NCBI RefSeq assembly: GCF_000425405.1
Contig: NZ_KE384368.1
Span: forward strand, 15,904 to 79,903
DNA: 64,000 nt
Source of the DNA: Ferrimonas kyonanensis DSM 18153
Lineage (GTDB): Bacteria; Pseudomonadota; Gammaproteobacteria; Enterobacterales; Shewanellaceae
Direction: 5' to 3'
Positions 45,604-53,657 of this stretch are shown one piece after another. A program made the position numbers and the translations under genes. Each line of letters begins with the position of its first letter. Positions within the stretch are counted from its first letter, which is position 1. The notes beneath the pieces are model-generated. The model saw only the letters and a program-made list of their open reading frames with translations. It searched no databases and was not told where the DNA came from.

Positions 45604-45640
45604 AAAAAGGCTCTGACCTAGACGATCAGAGCCTTTCTCT
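45604..45640 (-). terminator. Terminator after tRNA-Pro copy B
   Basis: Stem GGCTCTGA..TCAGAGCC with an A6 run on its left, T6 on the minus strand. Same sequence as the hairpin at 44908, unlike that behind copy A. Confidence 0.75.
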
Positions 45641-45648
45641 AAAATAAG

Positions 45649-45725
45649 TGGTCGGCCAGAGAGGATTTGAACCTCCGACCCCCGACACCCCATGACGGTG
45701 CGCTACCAGGCTGCGCTACTGGCCG
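45649..45725 (-). tRNA. tRNA-Pro (GGG), copy B
   Basis: Identical over all 77 bases to copy A, 238 bases upstream of it on the minus strand. Encoded CCA, anticodon GGG. Confidence 0.95.
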
Positions 45726-45841
45726 ACAACGACGCAAACAATACTCTGTCTCGGCAGAAAAACAAGCGCTGACAGGCCGACTGCGCTTTCTTTCACCAGA
45801 CCACGGCTCAGTCGCTCAGATGATAACCAGGCTCCCGCCAA

Positions 45842-46969
45842 TTAACCATCGGCACCCGTTAAGGGGTAATAGTGTGTCAGCACTTTGTACAACTCCGTTC
45901 CCTGACGCACACTGGCAGAGGCGAAATGCAGTACCGGAATCACATCCTCTGGCAAGCGCAACTCGCGGCTCTGCTGCCGTGAGGTGGCCAGCGCATCGAA
46001 ATGCCAGATTCTGGCCAAAACCTGTTCGGCGCTGGCGGGCACCCCCAGCGGCGCCAGATACTCGATCTGACCACCACAAGGACTGTAGATGGCGCGGTAG
46101 TTCTCTAGCGTGCAGGCGTATTGTGGGATTTCCGGCAGGGTCAAATCAAACGCCCCCAGCACTCCACGATGCTGCAGGTAGCGAGCAATTCCCATGGCGT
46201 CATTGCGGGCCGCGGCCACATTCAGATATTCCTGAGACCCCAATTCCAGGGTAAACGCATCCACCATCACCGGCAGCGCTCGCCCTTGGGCGGCCATGGC
46301 CTCGCTCAGTTGCCACCACGGACTAAAGCTGGCTTCATCCAAGGCGCCGGCAAAGTCACTGGGAATCACGATATTCAGCGGAATATTAAACAGGTGTGCC
46401 CGCTCTTGAGCATAACTGGGCACATACAAGTGCCGGGCAGAGATAGGGCCGGTATGCAGATCCAGTACAATGTCGGCCTGCAGGGCCATCTTTTGCAATC
46501 TCAGCGCCAGATGCTGGCCACTTTTCACCCCAAAGGGCGATGCCAGTTTGGCGTCAATCTGCGCCGCCATCGCCTGACGCAACGCTGCCGCAACCTCGGC
46601 TTCAGGGGCGTTCAAATGAGTTTGCAGCAGTTGCTCAATCAGGCTGGCCTCAAAATGATACTGCCGGTTCCAGTTCTCTCCGGTGATGGGGTCGAACCGA
46701 CCTAGAGTGAACTCTCCGCTTTTTTGGTTAATGCCCAAGGGGTTGGCCATCGGAACCAGGCATACATCCCCTTTAGGAGGATGAGCTTTGAACAGTTCCA
46801 CCAGATGCTGAATGACCGCATTGCCCTGCACTTCCGCACCATGAATGTTGGCCTGAATGTACACGCTGGGGGCCGCGCCGGTACCGGTGAAACGGATCAC
46901 CGGAACCGTAATATCGGCTCCGGTGGCTTGCTGTCCTACAACAAGGGTGTCAGATGAAACGGTGGTCAC
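45842..46969 (-). CDS. Succinylglutamate desuccinylase/aspartoacylase-family hydrolase
   Basis: A zinc-dependent carboxypeptidase-like protein (AstE/AspA superfamily, M14-related). Zinc motif NIHGAEVQGNA (H and E), NPLGINQKSG, and LDLHTGP with the third ligand. The family deacylates N-acyl amino acids; the substrate is unknown and no arginine-catabolism genes are near. The frame is open up to a TTG at 47140, but the GTG at 46969 begins just before the conserved part (375 aa) and leaves room for the divergent DUF2058 promoter, so it was chosen; the start is uncertain. Confidence 0.8.
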   Translation of the reverse strand: MTTVSSDTLVVGQQATGADITVPVIRFTGTGAAPSVYIQANIHGAEVQGNAVIQHLVELFKAHPPKGDVCLVPMANPLGINQKSGEFTLGRFDPITGENWNRQYHFEASLIEQLLQTHLNAPEAEVAAALRQAMAAQIDAKLASPFGVKSGQHLALRLQKMALQADIVLDLHTGPISARHLYVPSYAQERAHLFNIPLNIVIPSDFAGALDEASFSPWWQLSEAMAAQGRALPVMVDAFTLELGSQEYLNVAAARNDAMGIARYLQHRGVLGAFDLTLPEIPQYACTLENYRAIYSPCGGQIEYLAPLGVPASAEQVLARIWHFDALATSRQQSRELRLPEDVIPVLHFASASVRQGTELYKVLTHYYPLTGADG

Positions 46970-47173
46970 GATAAAAAAGGTCCTGTCACAATGAGTCGGC
47001 AGATGGTTCACCCTAGGGCAGTCGAAGTCGAAAATCCACGATTTTTCCAGCCAGTCCCCCCGTGCAGCAGCGACCAAGAGACCGCCATTTAGCGCCTGCT
47101 GCGGTTGGCAAAAGCCGCGGAACTGATACACTTCAGCCAAGAAACGATCATTGTTCCCATGGCAGGAGTTCCC

Positions 47174-47698
47174 ATGTCATTAGCAGACCAACTAATGAAA
47201 GCCGGTCTGGCCGATAAGAAATCGGTGCAGAAGGCCAAAAAAGAGAAGCACAAACAGCGCAAATCCAAACAGGTTGTCACCGACGAGTCCAAGCTGGCTG
47301 CTGAACAGCGCCTGAAAGAGCAGCAAGAGCGTGACCGTCAACTGAACCAACAGCGCAAGCAGGAAGCCGACGCCAAAGCGATCGTTGCCCAGATCAAGCA
47401 GTTGATTGAAACCAGCGCTCAAGATCGCAGCCGCGGCGACATCGCCTATAACTTCAGCCACAATGGTAAGATCACCAAGATCTACGTCACCAAGGCTCAG
47501 CAACAGCAGTTAATTGCCAACCAGTTAGCCATTGTCGTTAAAGGCGACAGCTACGAATTGGTGCCTACCAAGGTGGCAGACAAGATTAACCAGCGCGACC
47601 CCAGCATCGTGATTGAACTGCCTAAGTCTGACAGCAGCGAAGTGGCCGAAGACGACCCTTACGCGGACTATCAGATCCCCGATGACCTCATGTGGTAA
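47174..47698 (+). CDS. DUF2058 (YaiL-like) protein
   Basis: A 174-aa protein: SLADQLMKAGLADKKSVQKAKKEKHKQRK at the N-terminus, a charged coiled coil, then NFSHNGKITKIYVT and LAIVVKGDSYELVP, all typical of DUF2058. Function poorly known; the family binds or associates with nucleoprotein. Start at 47174 has AGGAG six bases upstream. Confidence 0.9.
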   Translation: MSLADQLMKAGLADKKSVQKAKKEKHKQRKSKQVVTDESKLAAEQRLKEQQERDRQLNQQRKQEADAKAIVAQIKQLIETSAQDRSRGDIAYNFSHNGKITKIYVTKAQQQQLIANQLAIVVKGDSYELVPTKVADKINQRDPSIVIELPKSDSSEVAEDDPYADYQIPDDLMW

Positions 47699-47884
47699 GT
47701 GGCGGATATTGCTGGCCTAATTAATATTAGGCCAGCCAACAATCGATAAGCACTGTCACAGCCATCCCCCCATTTCCTAGACCTGGATCACAAAGCGAAA
47801 TTTTGACGGTGCATCAAAATTTTGACGGTGATAGATTTCACAAAAATTGTATTCGCCAATGGATTTGGCAGAGTGAAATGTGAG

Positions 47885-49651
47885 ATGAACCGGACACCGC
47901 TCGTCCTATTAGCACTGTTGCTACTGCCTTTTTTATTACGGGCAGCGCCGGTTAATATGCGCATTTCCTATTACGAAGACAGCCAGTCCAACCTGCTGGT
48001 GTCTGACGTGGTTCGCCTCGACCCGCAGCAATGGGTACCCCTTGATGGCCACATCACTCGCTTCGGAGTCTCTCGTTCCTCATTCTGGTTAAAAATCACC
48101 GTCACCAATCAAGCCAATACCCCCAGAAACCGACTGCTAGAATTTCGCTCCGCCACTCAAGATCAAATTGAAGTGTTTTCCGAGTTGGCCGGCCATTTCC
48201 GCATGGGGGATCAGCAGCCTTTTGACAACCGTCCCATCCAAAGCGTAACCCCGGTGGTAGAGATGGAGATCCCCGCCAACACCAGCTCCGTGGTCTGGGT
48301 GCGGCTCACCAACAAGCACGGGTTTTTCGAGCTGTTGCCCATCAATCTATACTCGCCGGAGGAGTGGCAACGGCACCAACTGCAACGTAACTTCCTGTAC
48401 GGAATGTTCTTTGGCTCCCTGGGGATCATGCTGCTGTATGGCATGACCTTGTCGCTGATTCTGAAGAATCGCAACTTCCGTTGTTACGCCCAATACCTGA
48501 TGGCGGCACTGGCCTGCACCTTTGTTTATTATGGATTTGGCTACCGGTGGCTGTGGCCAACCCTACCTGAAGTCAACTACTGGGCTTTGCAGATCTCCTT
48601 CACCGCCCTGATCCTTAGCGCTACCCGATTTGGGGTGAGCTTTCTGGAACTGAAACAGCAAGCCCGCCCCCTCTATCGAACACTGCAGGTACTCAGTGGC
48701 CTGTTGATCGCCGCCCTGATTGCCACTCTGTCTGGGGTACCTCTGGGTTCGCTGACCCTGATGGTGCCTCTGTCGCTGACCATTTTGGCGCTGCTGAGCG
48801 GCTGCGCTGCCTTCGCCACCTGGCAGCGCCCCGGCTGGACCAACTCGCTGTTTTTCCTGGCCTGGCCCTGCTTACTGCTGTGCATCGGATTGAGCTTTAC
48901 CAACGCCCTGGGCTGGATGCTGCTGCCATTCGACACCAAATACCTGCTGGCGTTTGTGTTTGCCTTTGAGATGCAACTGCTGGGCTTCCTGATCTCCCGC
49001 CAGTTCCACCAGCTGCAAACCGACTTGGTGATTGCCAAAACCAACGATTCGGCCAAAGTGAACCGCGACATGCTCAAGCGCAATCGCGAATTGGAGACCC
49101 TCAACCTAAAGCTCAAAGAGCAAGCCTACAAAGACTCCATGACCGGCCTGGCCAATCGCCGCAGCTTTCGCTATGAGCTGGACAAACTGGAGATTGAGGT
49201 CAGCAGCCAAACCCGAGCTCTGGTGTTGATCGATCTGGACCATTTCAAACTGATCAACGACCAAAATGGCCACCACATTGGCGATATGGCACTGAAGCAC
49301 GCAGCCAGGGTCATCAGCCAGGCGGTGCAACTGGTGCACGGTCAGAGCTTTCGGGTCGGTGGCGAAGAGTTTGCTGCCATTTTGATGGCGCCGGATACCC
49401 AGGGGCTGATGGCCCAATGCGAGTTGATTCGACGTAAGCTGGCCTCCACCCCGATGCAACTGGATAACATGACCCTCAATGTCACCGCTTCCATCGGCAT
49501 CAAATCTATCGACCCGGGTCAATTCCTCTCCTCCAGGCAGATCTATCAACTGGCAGATAAGGCGCTGTACCAGGCGAAAAAAGAGGGCCGCAACCGGGTC
49601 TGTGCCAGCGATGTCAACGCTCAGTTTGAGGTCAGCCCCACCCTGGCCTGA
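47885..49651 (+). CDS. Diguanylate cyclase with 7TMR-DISM sensor
   Basis: A 588-aa protein: signal peptide (about 1-20), periplasmic 7TMR-DISM extracellular domain (about 21-165), seven membrane helices (about 175-395), a short coiled coil, and a GGDEF domain (about 425-580). The active-site motif is RVGGEEFA and LIDLDHFKLIND holds both metal ligands, so c-di-GMP synthesis is expected. No RxxD inhibitory site is seen just before the GGEEF motif. Contrast with the degenerate GGDEF protein at 12077. The ATG at 47885 was chosen because the signal peptide starts there; the frame is open upstream to 47822. Confidence 0.9.
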   Translation: MNRTPLVLLALLLLPFLLRAAPVNMRISYYEDSQSNLLVSDVVRLDPQQWVPLDGHITRFGVSRSSFWLKITVTNQANTPRNRLLEFRSATQDQIEVFSELAGHFRMGDQQPFDNRPIQSVTPVVEMEIPANTSSVVWVRLTNKHGFFELLPINLYSPEEWQRHQLQRNFLYGMFFGSLGIMLLYGMTLSLILKNRNFRCYAQYLMAALACTFVYYGFGYRWLWPTLPEVNYWALQISFTALILSATRFGVSFLELKQQARPLYRTLQVLSGLLIAALIATLSGVPLGSLTLMVPLSLTILALLSGCAAFATWQRPGWTNSLFFLAWPCLLLCIGLSFTNALGWMLLPFDTKYLLAFVFAFEMQLLGFLISRQFHQLQTDLVIAKTNDSAKVNRDMLKRNRELETLNLKLKEQAYKDSMTGLANRRSFRYELDKLEIEVSSQTRALVLIDLDHFKLINDQNGHHIGDMALKHAARVISQAVQLVHGQSFRVGGEEFAAILMAPDTQGLMAQCELIRRKLASTPMQLDNMTLNVTASIGIKSIDPGQFLSSRQIYQLADKALYQAKKEGRNRVCASDVNAQFEVSPTLA

Positions 49652-49661
49652 TGTCGGGCAC

Positions 49662-49687
49662 AAAAAAACGCGGACCGGGCCGCGTTT
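49662..49687 (-). terminator. Terminator of rlmJ
   Basis: Stem ACGCGG..CCGCGT with an A7 run to its left (T7 on the minus strand), 20 bases after the rlmJ stop. It may also stop the diguanylate cyclase transcript weakly. Confidence 0.8.
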
Positions 49688-49707
49688 CTGCAATCAATGC
49701 GTTTTCC

Positions 49708-50547
49708 TTACTCAGGCACAATCCAATGCACCCGATGACTGGCCAGCTCGGTCTGAGCCAGTTTCGGCGTCAACCAAGGCAGCAACTCTCTCATCTGCTG
49801 CTCCAGCGTCCAAGGTGGATTGATTACGATCATGCCCGAGCCGGTCATGCCGTAATCCATGTTGTCGGCGTCGACGTTCATCTCAATCTGCAGGATATTG
49901 CGAATGCCGGTACGGGCCAATGCCCGCTCCAGGGTGGTGATCTCCTGACGGCGCACTACTGGGTACCAAATGGCGTAGGTGCCGGAAGCCCAGCGCTGAA
50001 CCGCCTCTTTGATCCCTTTGACCAGATCTTTGTACTCGTTCTTGAGCTCATAAGGCGGGTCGATCAGCACCACACCGCGCCGCTCTTTCGGAGGCAGCGA
50101 TGCCTTCAGACGCGCATAGCCATCCTCTTGATAGAGCTTTGCCCTGCGCTCACCACGAAACTCCTGGCGCAAACGAGGAAAATCGGTCGGGTGCAGTTCG
50201 GTCAACACCAGGCGCTCCTGTTCACGGGTCAGGGTCTTGGTCAGCAACGGGCTGCCCGGGTAATGGCGAAGCTCGCCATTGGGGTTGAGCGCCTTTACTG
50301 CCTTAAGGTAGGGGTGCATCGATTGCGGGCAATCCAACCCCCAGATGCGGGCAATGCCATCGACGTACTCACCGGTTTTTTCAGAATGCTCGGAGTGCAG
50401 ATCGTAACGACCGGCTCCGGAGTGGGTATCGTGAACCACGAAGGGCTTGTCTTTGCGCTTCAGGGATTCCAGGATCAGCGCCTGAACGGTGTGTTTCAAC
50501 ACGTCGGCATGGTTACCGGCGTGGAAGCTATGACGATAGCTCAGCAT
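49708..50547 (-). CDS. rlmJ: 23S rRNA m6A2030 methyltransferase RlmJ
   Basis: A 279-aa protein (E. coli RlmJ is 280). It starts MLSYRHSFHAGNHADVLKH and contains VVHDTHSGAGRYDL, LIDPPYE (DPPY catalytic motif), TYAIWYPV and the C-terminal IVINPPW. It methylates A2030 of 23S rRNA. The frame extends upstream to 50631, but the start at 50547 gives the family N-terminus. Confidence 0.95.
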   Translation of the reverse strand: MLSYRHSFHAGNHADVLKHTVQALILESLKRKDKPFVVHDTHSGAGRYDLHSEHSEKTGEYVDGIARIWGLDCPQSMHPYLKAVKALNPNGELRHYPGSPLLTKTLTREQERLVLTELHPTDFPRLRQEFRGERRAKLYQEDGYARLKASLPPKERRGVVLIDPPYELKNEYKDLVKGIKEAVQRWASGTYAIWYPVVRRQEITTLERALARTGIRNILQIEMNVDADNMDYGMTGSGMIVINPPWTLEQQMRELLPWLTPKLAQTELASHRVHWIVPE

Positions 50548-50722
50548 AAGATAGGGCTCTTGAGTTTGGCAATCGGGCAAGTATACCAAGATGCACCGAT
50601 GCAGGTGGACGAATCTTTGCATTGGCGCCAAAAAAGACGAACTTCGCCGTGCTGTTTATACTGTTAGTTTGGCTTTGGGCATTCTTTGTCAACATCACGG
50701 ACGATCCCAGTGGGAGAGGACC

Positions 50723-51274
50723 ATGACCAGACACTTTTATCTTGCCAGCAGCCTGTGGGAGCTGGAACAGATTGAGCGGCAACTGGAGCGCCAGGGATTA
50801 AGCCCGGCACAGATCCATGTGGTCAGTAATAAACCCAAACTGGCCGCCCGCTTTCATCTGCAAACCGCCTCGTCATTGCTGTTTCTTGAATTAGCCCACT
50901 GCACCCTAAAGGGAGCCAAAATTGGACTGCAGCTGGCCTTGTTGTGTCTGGCGGCCGCCAGCCTGTTTGATGTCGGCAACTCCGCCTATGGCTGGTCCCC
51001 CTTTCTGATGCTGGCAGCCATCCTGCTGGGATTCTGCATCTGGGAGGGCGGCCTGATCGGCATCAGTACCCCGGATCAGCTGTTGCGAGATTTTCACCGC
51101 CCCATCACCGGCGGCCAACACTTGCTGGTGGTCGACATCGAGCAGGCTCAGGAACCGCCCCTGAAACAGGTGATCAGCCAACACCCCATGCTGGCTCAGG
51201 CCGGCACCGGTGCCGGCGTCGAGTCAGGTGCGGTACGTCTTCAGCACTGGTGGCTGCGGCACCCTTTGTGGTAA
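50723..51274 (+). CDS. Hypothetical membrane protein
   Basis: A 183-aa protein. The N-terminal part (1-55) is polar (HFYLASSLWELEQIERQLERQGL), followed by two membrane helices (about 72-88 and 93-110) and a C-terminal polar segment (IEQAQEPPLKQVISQHPML). Family not recognised; such proteins are sometimes labelled 'NAD/FAD-utilizing enzyme' without support, and no nucleotide-binding motif is seen. Start at 50723 has GGGAGAGGA upstream. Confidence 0.75.
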   Translation: MTRHFYLASSLWELEQIERQLERQGLSPAQIHVVSNKPKLAARFHLQTASSLLFLELAHCTLKGAKIGLQLALLCLAAASLFDVGNSAYGWSPFLMLAAILLGFCIWEGGLIGISTPDQLLRDFHRPITGGQHLLVVDIEQAQEPPLKQVISQHPMLAQAGTGAGVESGAVRLQHWWLRHPLW

Positions 51275-51373
51275 AAGCGTTTATCATCGCACAGACAACG
51301 GCCTCCAGCGGCGCTACAGTGGCCGCTTCGGTGGTATTGCCGCCCCTCAAACTCAATAACAAGTACCGACCCT

Positions 51374-52003
51374 ATGCAAAACCATTTCGACAGCCCGTTT
51401 GTGGGCACTCTGATTCGGGATCAGATCACCAATCCCAACATCATCGCCGGTGAGCACAGCTACTACTCCGGCTACTACCACCAACACAGTTTCGACGACT
51501 GCGCCCGTTACCTGATGCCAGACCGGACCGACGTTGACCGCCTGATCATCGGCCGTTACTGCTCCATTGGCTCCGGCGCCGTATTTATGATGGCCGGCAA
51601 CCAGGGGCACCGAAGCGACTGGGCCAGCACCTACCCGTTTTTCTATCAAAACCATCCCGCCTTTGCCGGTGCCAACGATGGCTTTACCCGCGCCGGTGAT
51701 ACGCAAGTGGGCAATGACGTCTGGATAGGCTCAGAGGCGATGATCATGGCCGGAGTCCGCATCGGCGACGGCGCTATTGTTGCCAGCCGCGCCCTGGTGA
51801 CCAAAGACGTGGCTCCCTACACCGTGGTTGGCGGCAACCCTGCCAGGGAGATTAAGGCTCGCTTCAGCCCCGAACAGATCGCATTGCTGCAACAGATGCA
51901 GTGGTGGCACTGGCCCGACAGCCAGGTGCAGCAAGCGATGCCGCTGCTGTGCAGCGCCGACATCGACGGGCTGTTTCAGTTGTGGCTCAGCTGGAAGGAA
52001 TAA
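51374..52003 (+). CDS. catB: CatB-like xenobiotic O-acetyltransferase
   Basis: A 209-aa left-handed beta-helix acetyltransferase, close to type B chloramphenicol acetyltransferases: [63 protein letters not shown] with the catalytic His, and hexapeptide repeats ending VVGGNPA. It is a candidate chloramphenicol/streptogramin-type acetyltransferase, but resistance is not shown. Chromosomal context next to the oxidase operon, with no mobile element visible. Confidence 0.85.
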   Translation: MQNHFDSPFVGTLIRDQITNPNIIAGEHSYYSGYYHQHSFDDCARYLMPDRTDVDRLIIGRYCSIGSGAVFMMAGNQGHRSDWASTYPFFYQNHPAFAGANDGFTRAGDTQVGNDVWIGSEAMIMAGVRIGDGAIVASRALVTKDVAPYTVVGGNPAREIKARFSPEQIALLQQMQWWHWPDSQVQQAMPLLCSADIDGLFQLWLSWKE

Positions 52004-52011
52004 CTCTGTCC

Positions 52012-52332
52012 TCAGCCGCTACTGAAATGGGTCAGGCGGCTGAGGTGAGTGTAATCGGACTCCAGCAGCATCAACAGCACCAGCACCAACAAGGCCAAAG
52101 GCGGCAACAAAATGGCATAGATCAACGCCAGCCGCTCCCACATCATGTGCATAAACACCGCGACGATCAGGCCGGCCTTTAGCACCATGAATATCAGAAT
52201 CAAACTCCAGCGCAGCATGCCTTGCAGCGCCATATAGTCGACGCTGTAGGAAAGCGCACTGAGCACAAACAGCAGCCCCCAGACCTTAAAATACAGGCCT
52301 ATCGGATGCTGAGCCGGTTGTTGCATCGCCAT
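52012..52332 (-). CDS. Cytochrome c oxidase subunit IV-like protein
   Basis: A 106-aa protein with three membrane helices. It belongs to the prokaryotic COX4/CyoD family (VFMHMMWERLALIYAI). Its start has AGGGAGG upstream; the first in-frame ATG 3 bases earlier is an alternative. It overlaps no other oxidase gene and is the last gene of the operon. Confidence 0.85.
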   Translation of the reverse strand: MAMQQPAQHPIGLYFKVWGLLFVLSALSYSVDYMALQGMLRWSLILIFMVLKAGLIVAVFMHMMWERLALIYAILLPPLALLVLVLLMLLESDYTHLSRLTHFSSG

Positions 52333-52343
52333 CATCGCCTCCC

Positions 52344-52991
52344 TTACCACAGATAGAAAAACGCAAAGATGAACACCCACACCAGATCCACAAAGTGCCA
52401 GTACAATCCGGTGGTTTCGACAATGCCATAGTCACCGCTGGCCAGGTAATCGCCGCGACGCACCCGATTGGCCACCACCAACAACAAAATCACCCCAATG
52501 GACACATGCAAGCCATGAAAACCGGTGATCATAAAGAAGGCCGCCCCAAACTGAGATGCCCCCATGGGGTTGGCCCAGGGCCGAACCCCCTCGCTGATCA
52601 GCTTGGTCCATTCAATGGCTTGCATGCCCACAAAGCTGGCACCCAGAATGGCGGTAATCAACATCAGCCGTGCCGCAATGACCGGCTTATGGCGATAGCC
52701 ATAATTTACCGCCATCGCCATGGTGCCGCTGGAAGTAATCAAAATAAACGTCATGATGGCAATCAGCAGCAGCGGCACCGAGGTCGCGCCGACCTGCAGC
52801 GCAAACACCTCGGTTGCCAACGGCCAGGGCTCAATGGTAGAGGTGCGGGCGACCATATACCCGACCAGGAAAGACCCAAAGACAAAGGTGTCGCTAAGCA
52901 AAAAAATCCACATCATCGCCTTGCCCCAGGGCACGCGAAAGGTCTGTTTATCCGCCGACCAATCGGTCACAAACTGCCGAAAATCAGCCAT
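52344..52991 (-). CDS. coxC: Cytochrome c oxidase subunit III
   Basis: A 215-aa protein with five or more membrane helices; signature GASQFGAAFFMITGFHGLHVSIGVILL and YWHFVDLVWVFIFAFFYLW. Part of the caa3-type complex. The ATG at 52991 has GGAG six bases upstream. Confidence 0.92.
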   Translation of the reverse strand: MADFRQFVTDWSADKQTFRVPWGKAMMWIFLLSDTFVFGSFLVGYMVARTSTIEPWPLATEVFALQVGATSVPLLLIAIMTFILITSSGTMAMAVNYGYRHKPVIAARLMLITAILGASFVGMQAIEWTKLISEGVRPWANPMGASQFGAAFFMITGFHGLHVSIGVILLLVVANRVRRGDYLASGDYGIVETTGLYWHFVDLVWVFIFAFFYLW

Positions 52992-53000
52992 GCTCAACTC

Positions 53001-53657
53001 CTAATTCACCGCAATGCCACACAGGGCCGCCAGAGTTTCATAACGACCAGGAGGCTGACTCACCAAGGCAAACAACGCACACCAGAGCCCAAACAGGTAA
53101 TGCCAGTAGCGGGTCAACAGCCGCAACGACGCCCTCCCCCGCTGTGGTTGCCACAACTGGGGCAGCAGCCACGCCACCACCAGCAGCGCCGCCAGCAGAT
53201 GCAGCGCATGCAAGCCCGTAAGCAGGTAATAGAAACCGGCACTGGGGCCACTGGTCAGGCCGAAGCCGGCCGCGGCAAAACTCTGCCAGACCGACCACTG
53301 ACCACCAATAAACCCCAGTGCCAATACCAATGCCACCAACAGCGCCCAGCGTCCCTCCCCTTGCTGTTTCTTCAAGTACGCCAGTTGCATGGTCATGCTG
53401 GAGGCGAGCAATATCAGGGTGTTGATCCACAGCGGCTTCAGATCAAACAATGGCTGCCAGGGCTGCTCGGTCAATGGCTGCCAGTCTGGCGATTGAGACC
53501 GCATGATGGACGACAGCACAAACAGGAAAAACAGCGACGTAATCACCGCCAGCGTCACCCACAAGCCCACCGACCCGGCGCTACCGCGGCTCATGGTCGG
53601 CAGCTCTTGACCGCCCTGCTCCCAGGGCTTGGTCGCCAGCATTTGCAGCGGATTCAT
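53001..53657 (-). CDS. Second subunit III-like membrane protein of the oxidase operon
   Basis: A 218-aa protein with about five helices and the motif GFYYLLTGLHALHLLAALLVV..RYWHYLFGLWCALFAL. It is a divergent subunit III homologue, alongside the canonical one. Its start (53657, GGGAGGTGGGGC upstream) overlaps the subunit I stop by 4 bases. Its role (assembly or alternative subunit) is unknown. Confidence 0.82.
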   Translation of the reverse strand: MNPLQMLATKPWEQGGQELPTMSRGSAGSVGLWVTLAVITSLFFLFVLSSIMRSQSPDWQPLTEQPWQPLFDLKPLWINTLILLASSMTMQLAYLKKQQGEGRWALLVALVLALGFIGGQWSVWQSFAAAGFGLTSGPSAGFYYLLTGLHALHLLAALLVVAWLLPQLWQPQRGRASLRLLTRYWHYLFGLWCALFALVSQPPGRYETLAALCGIAVN

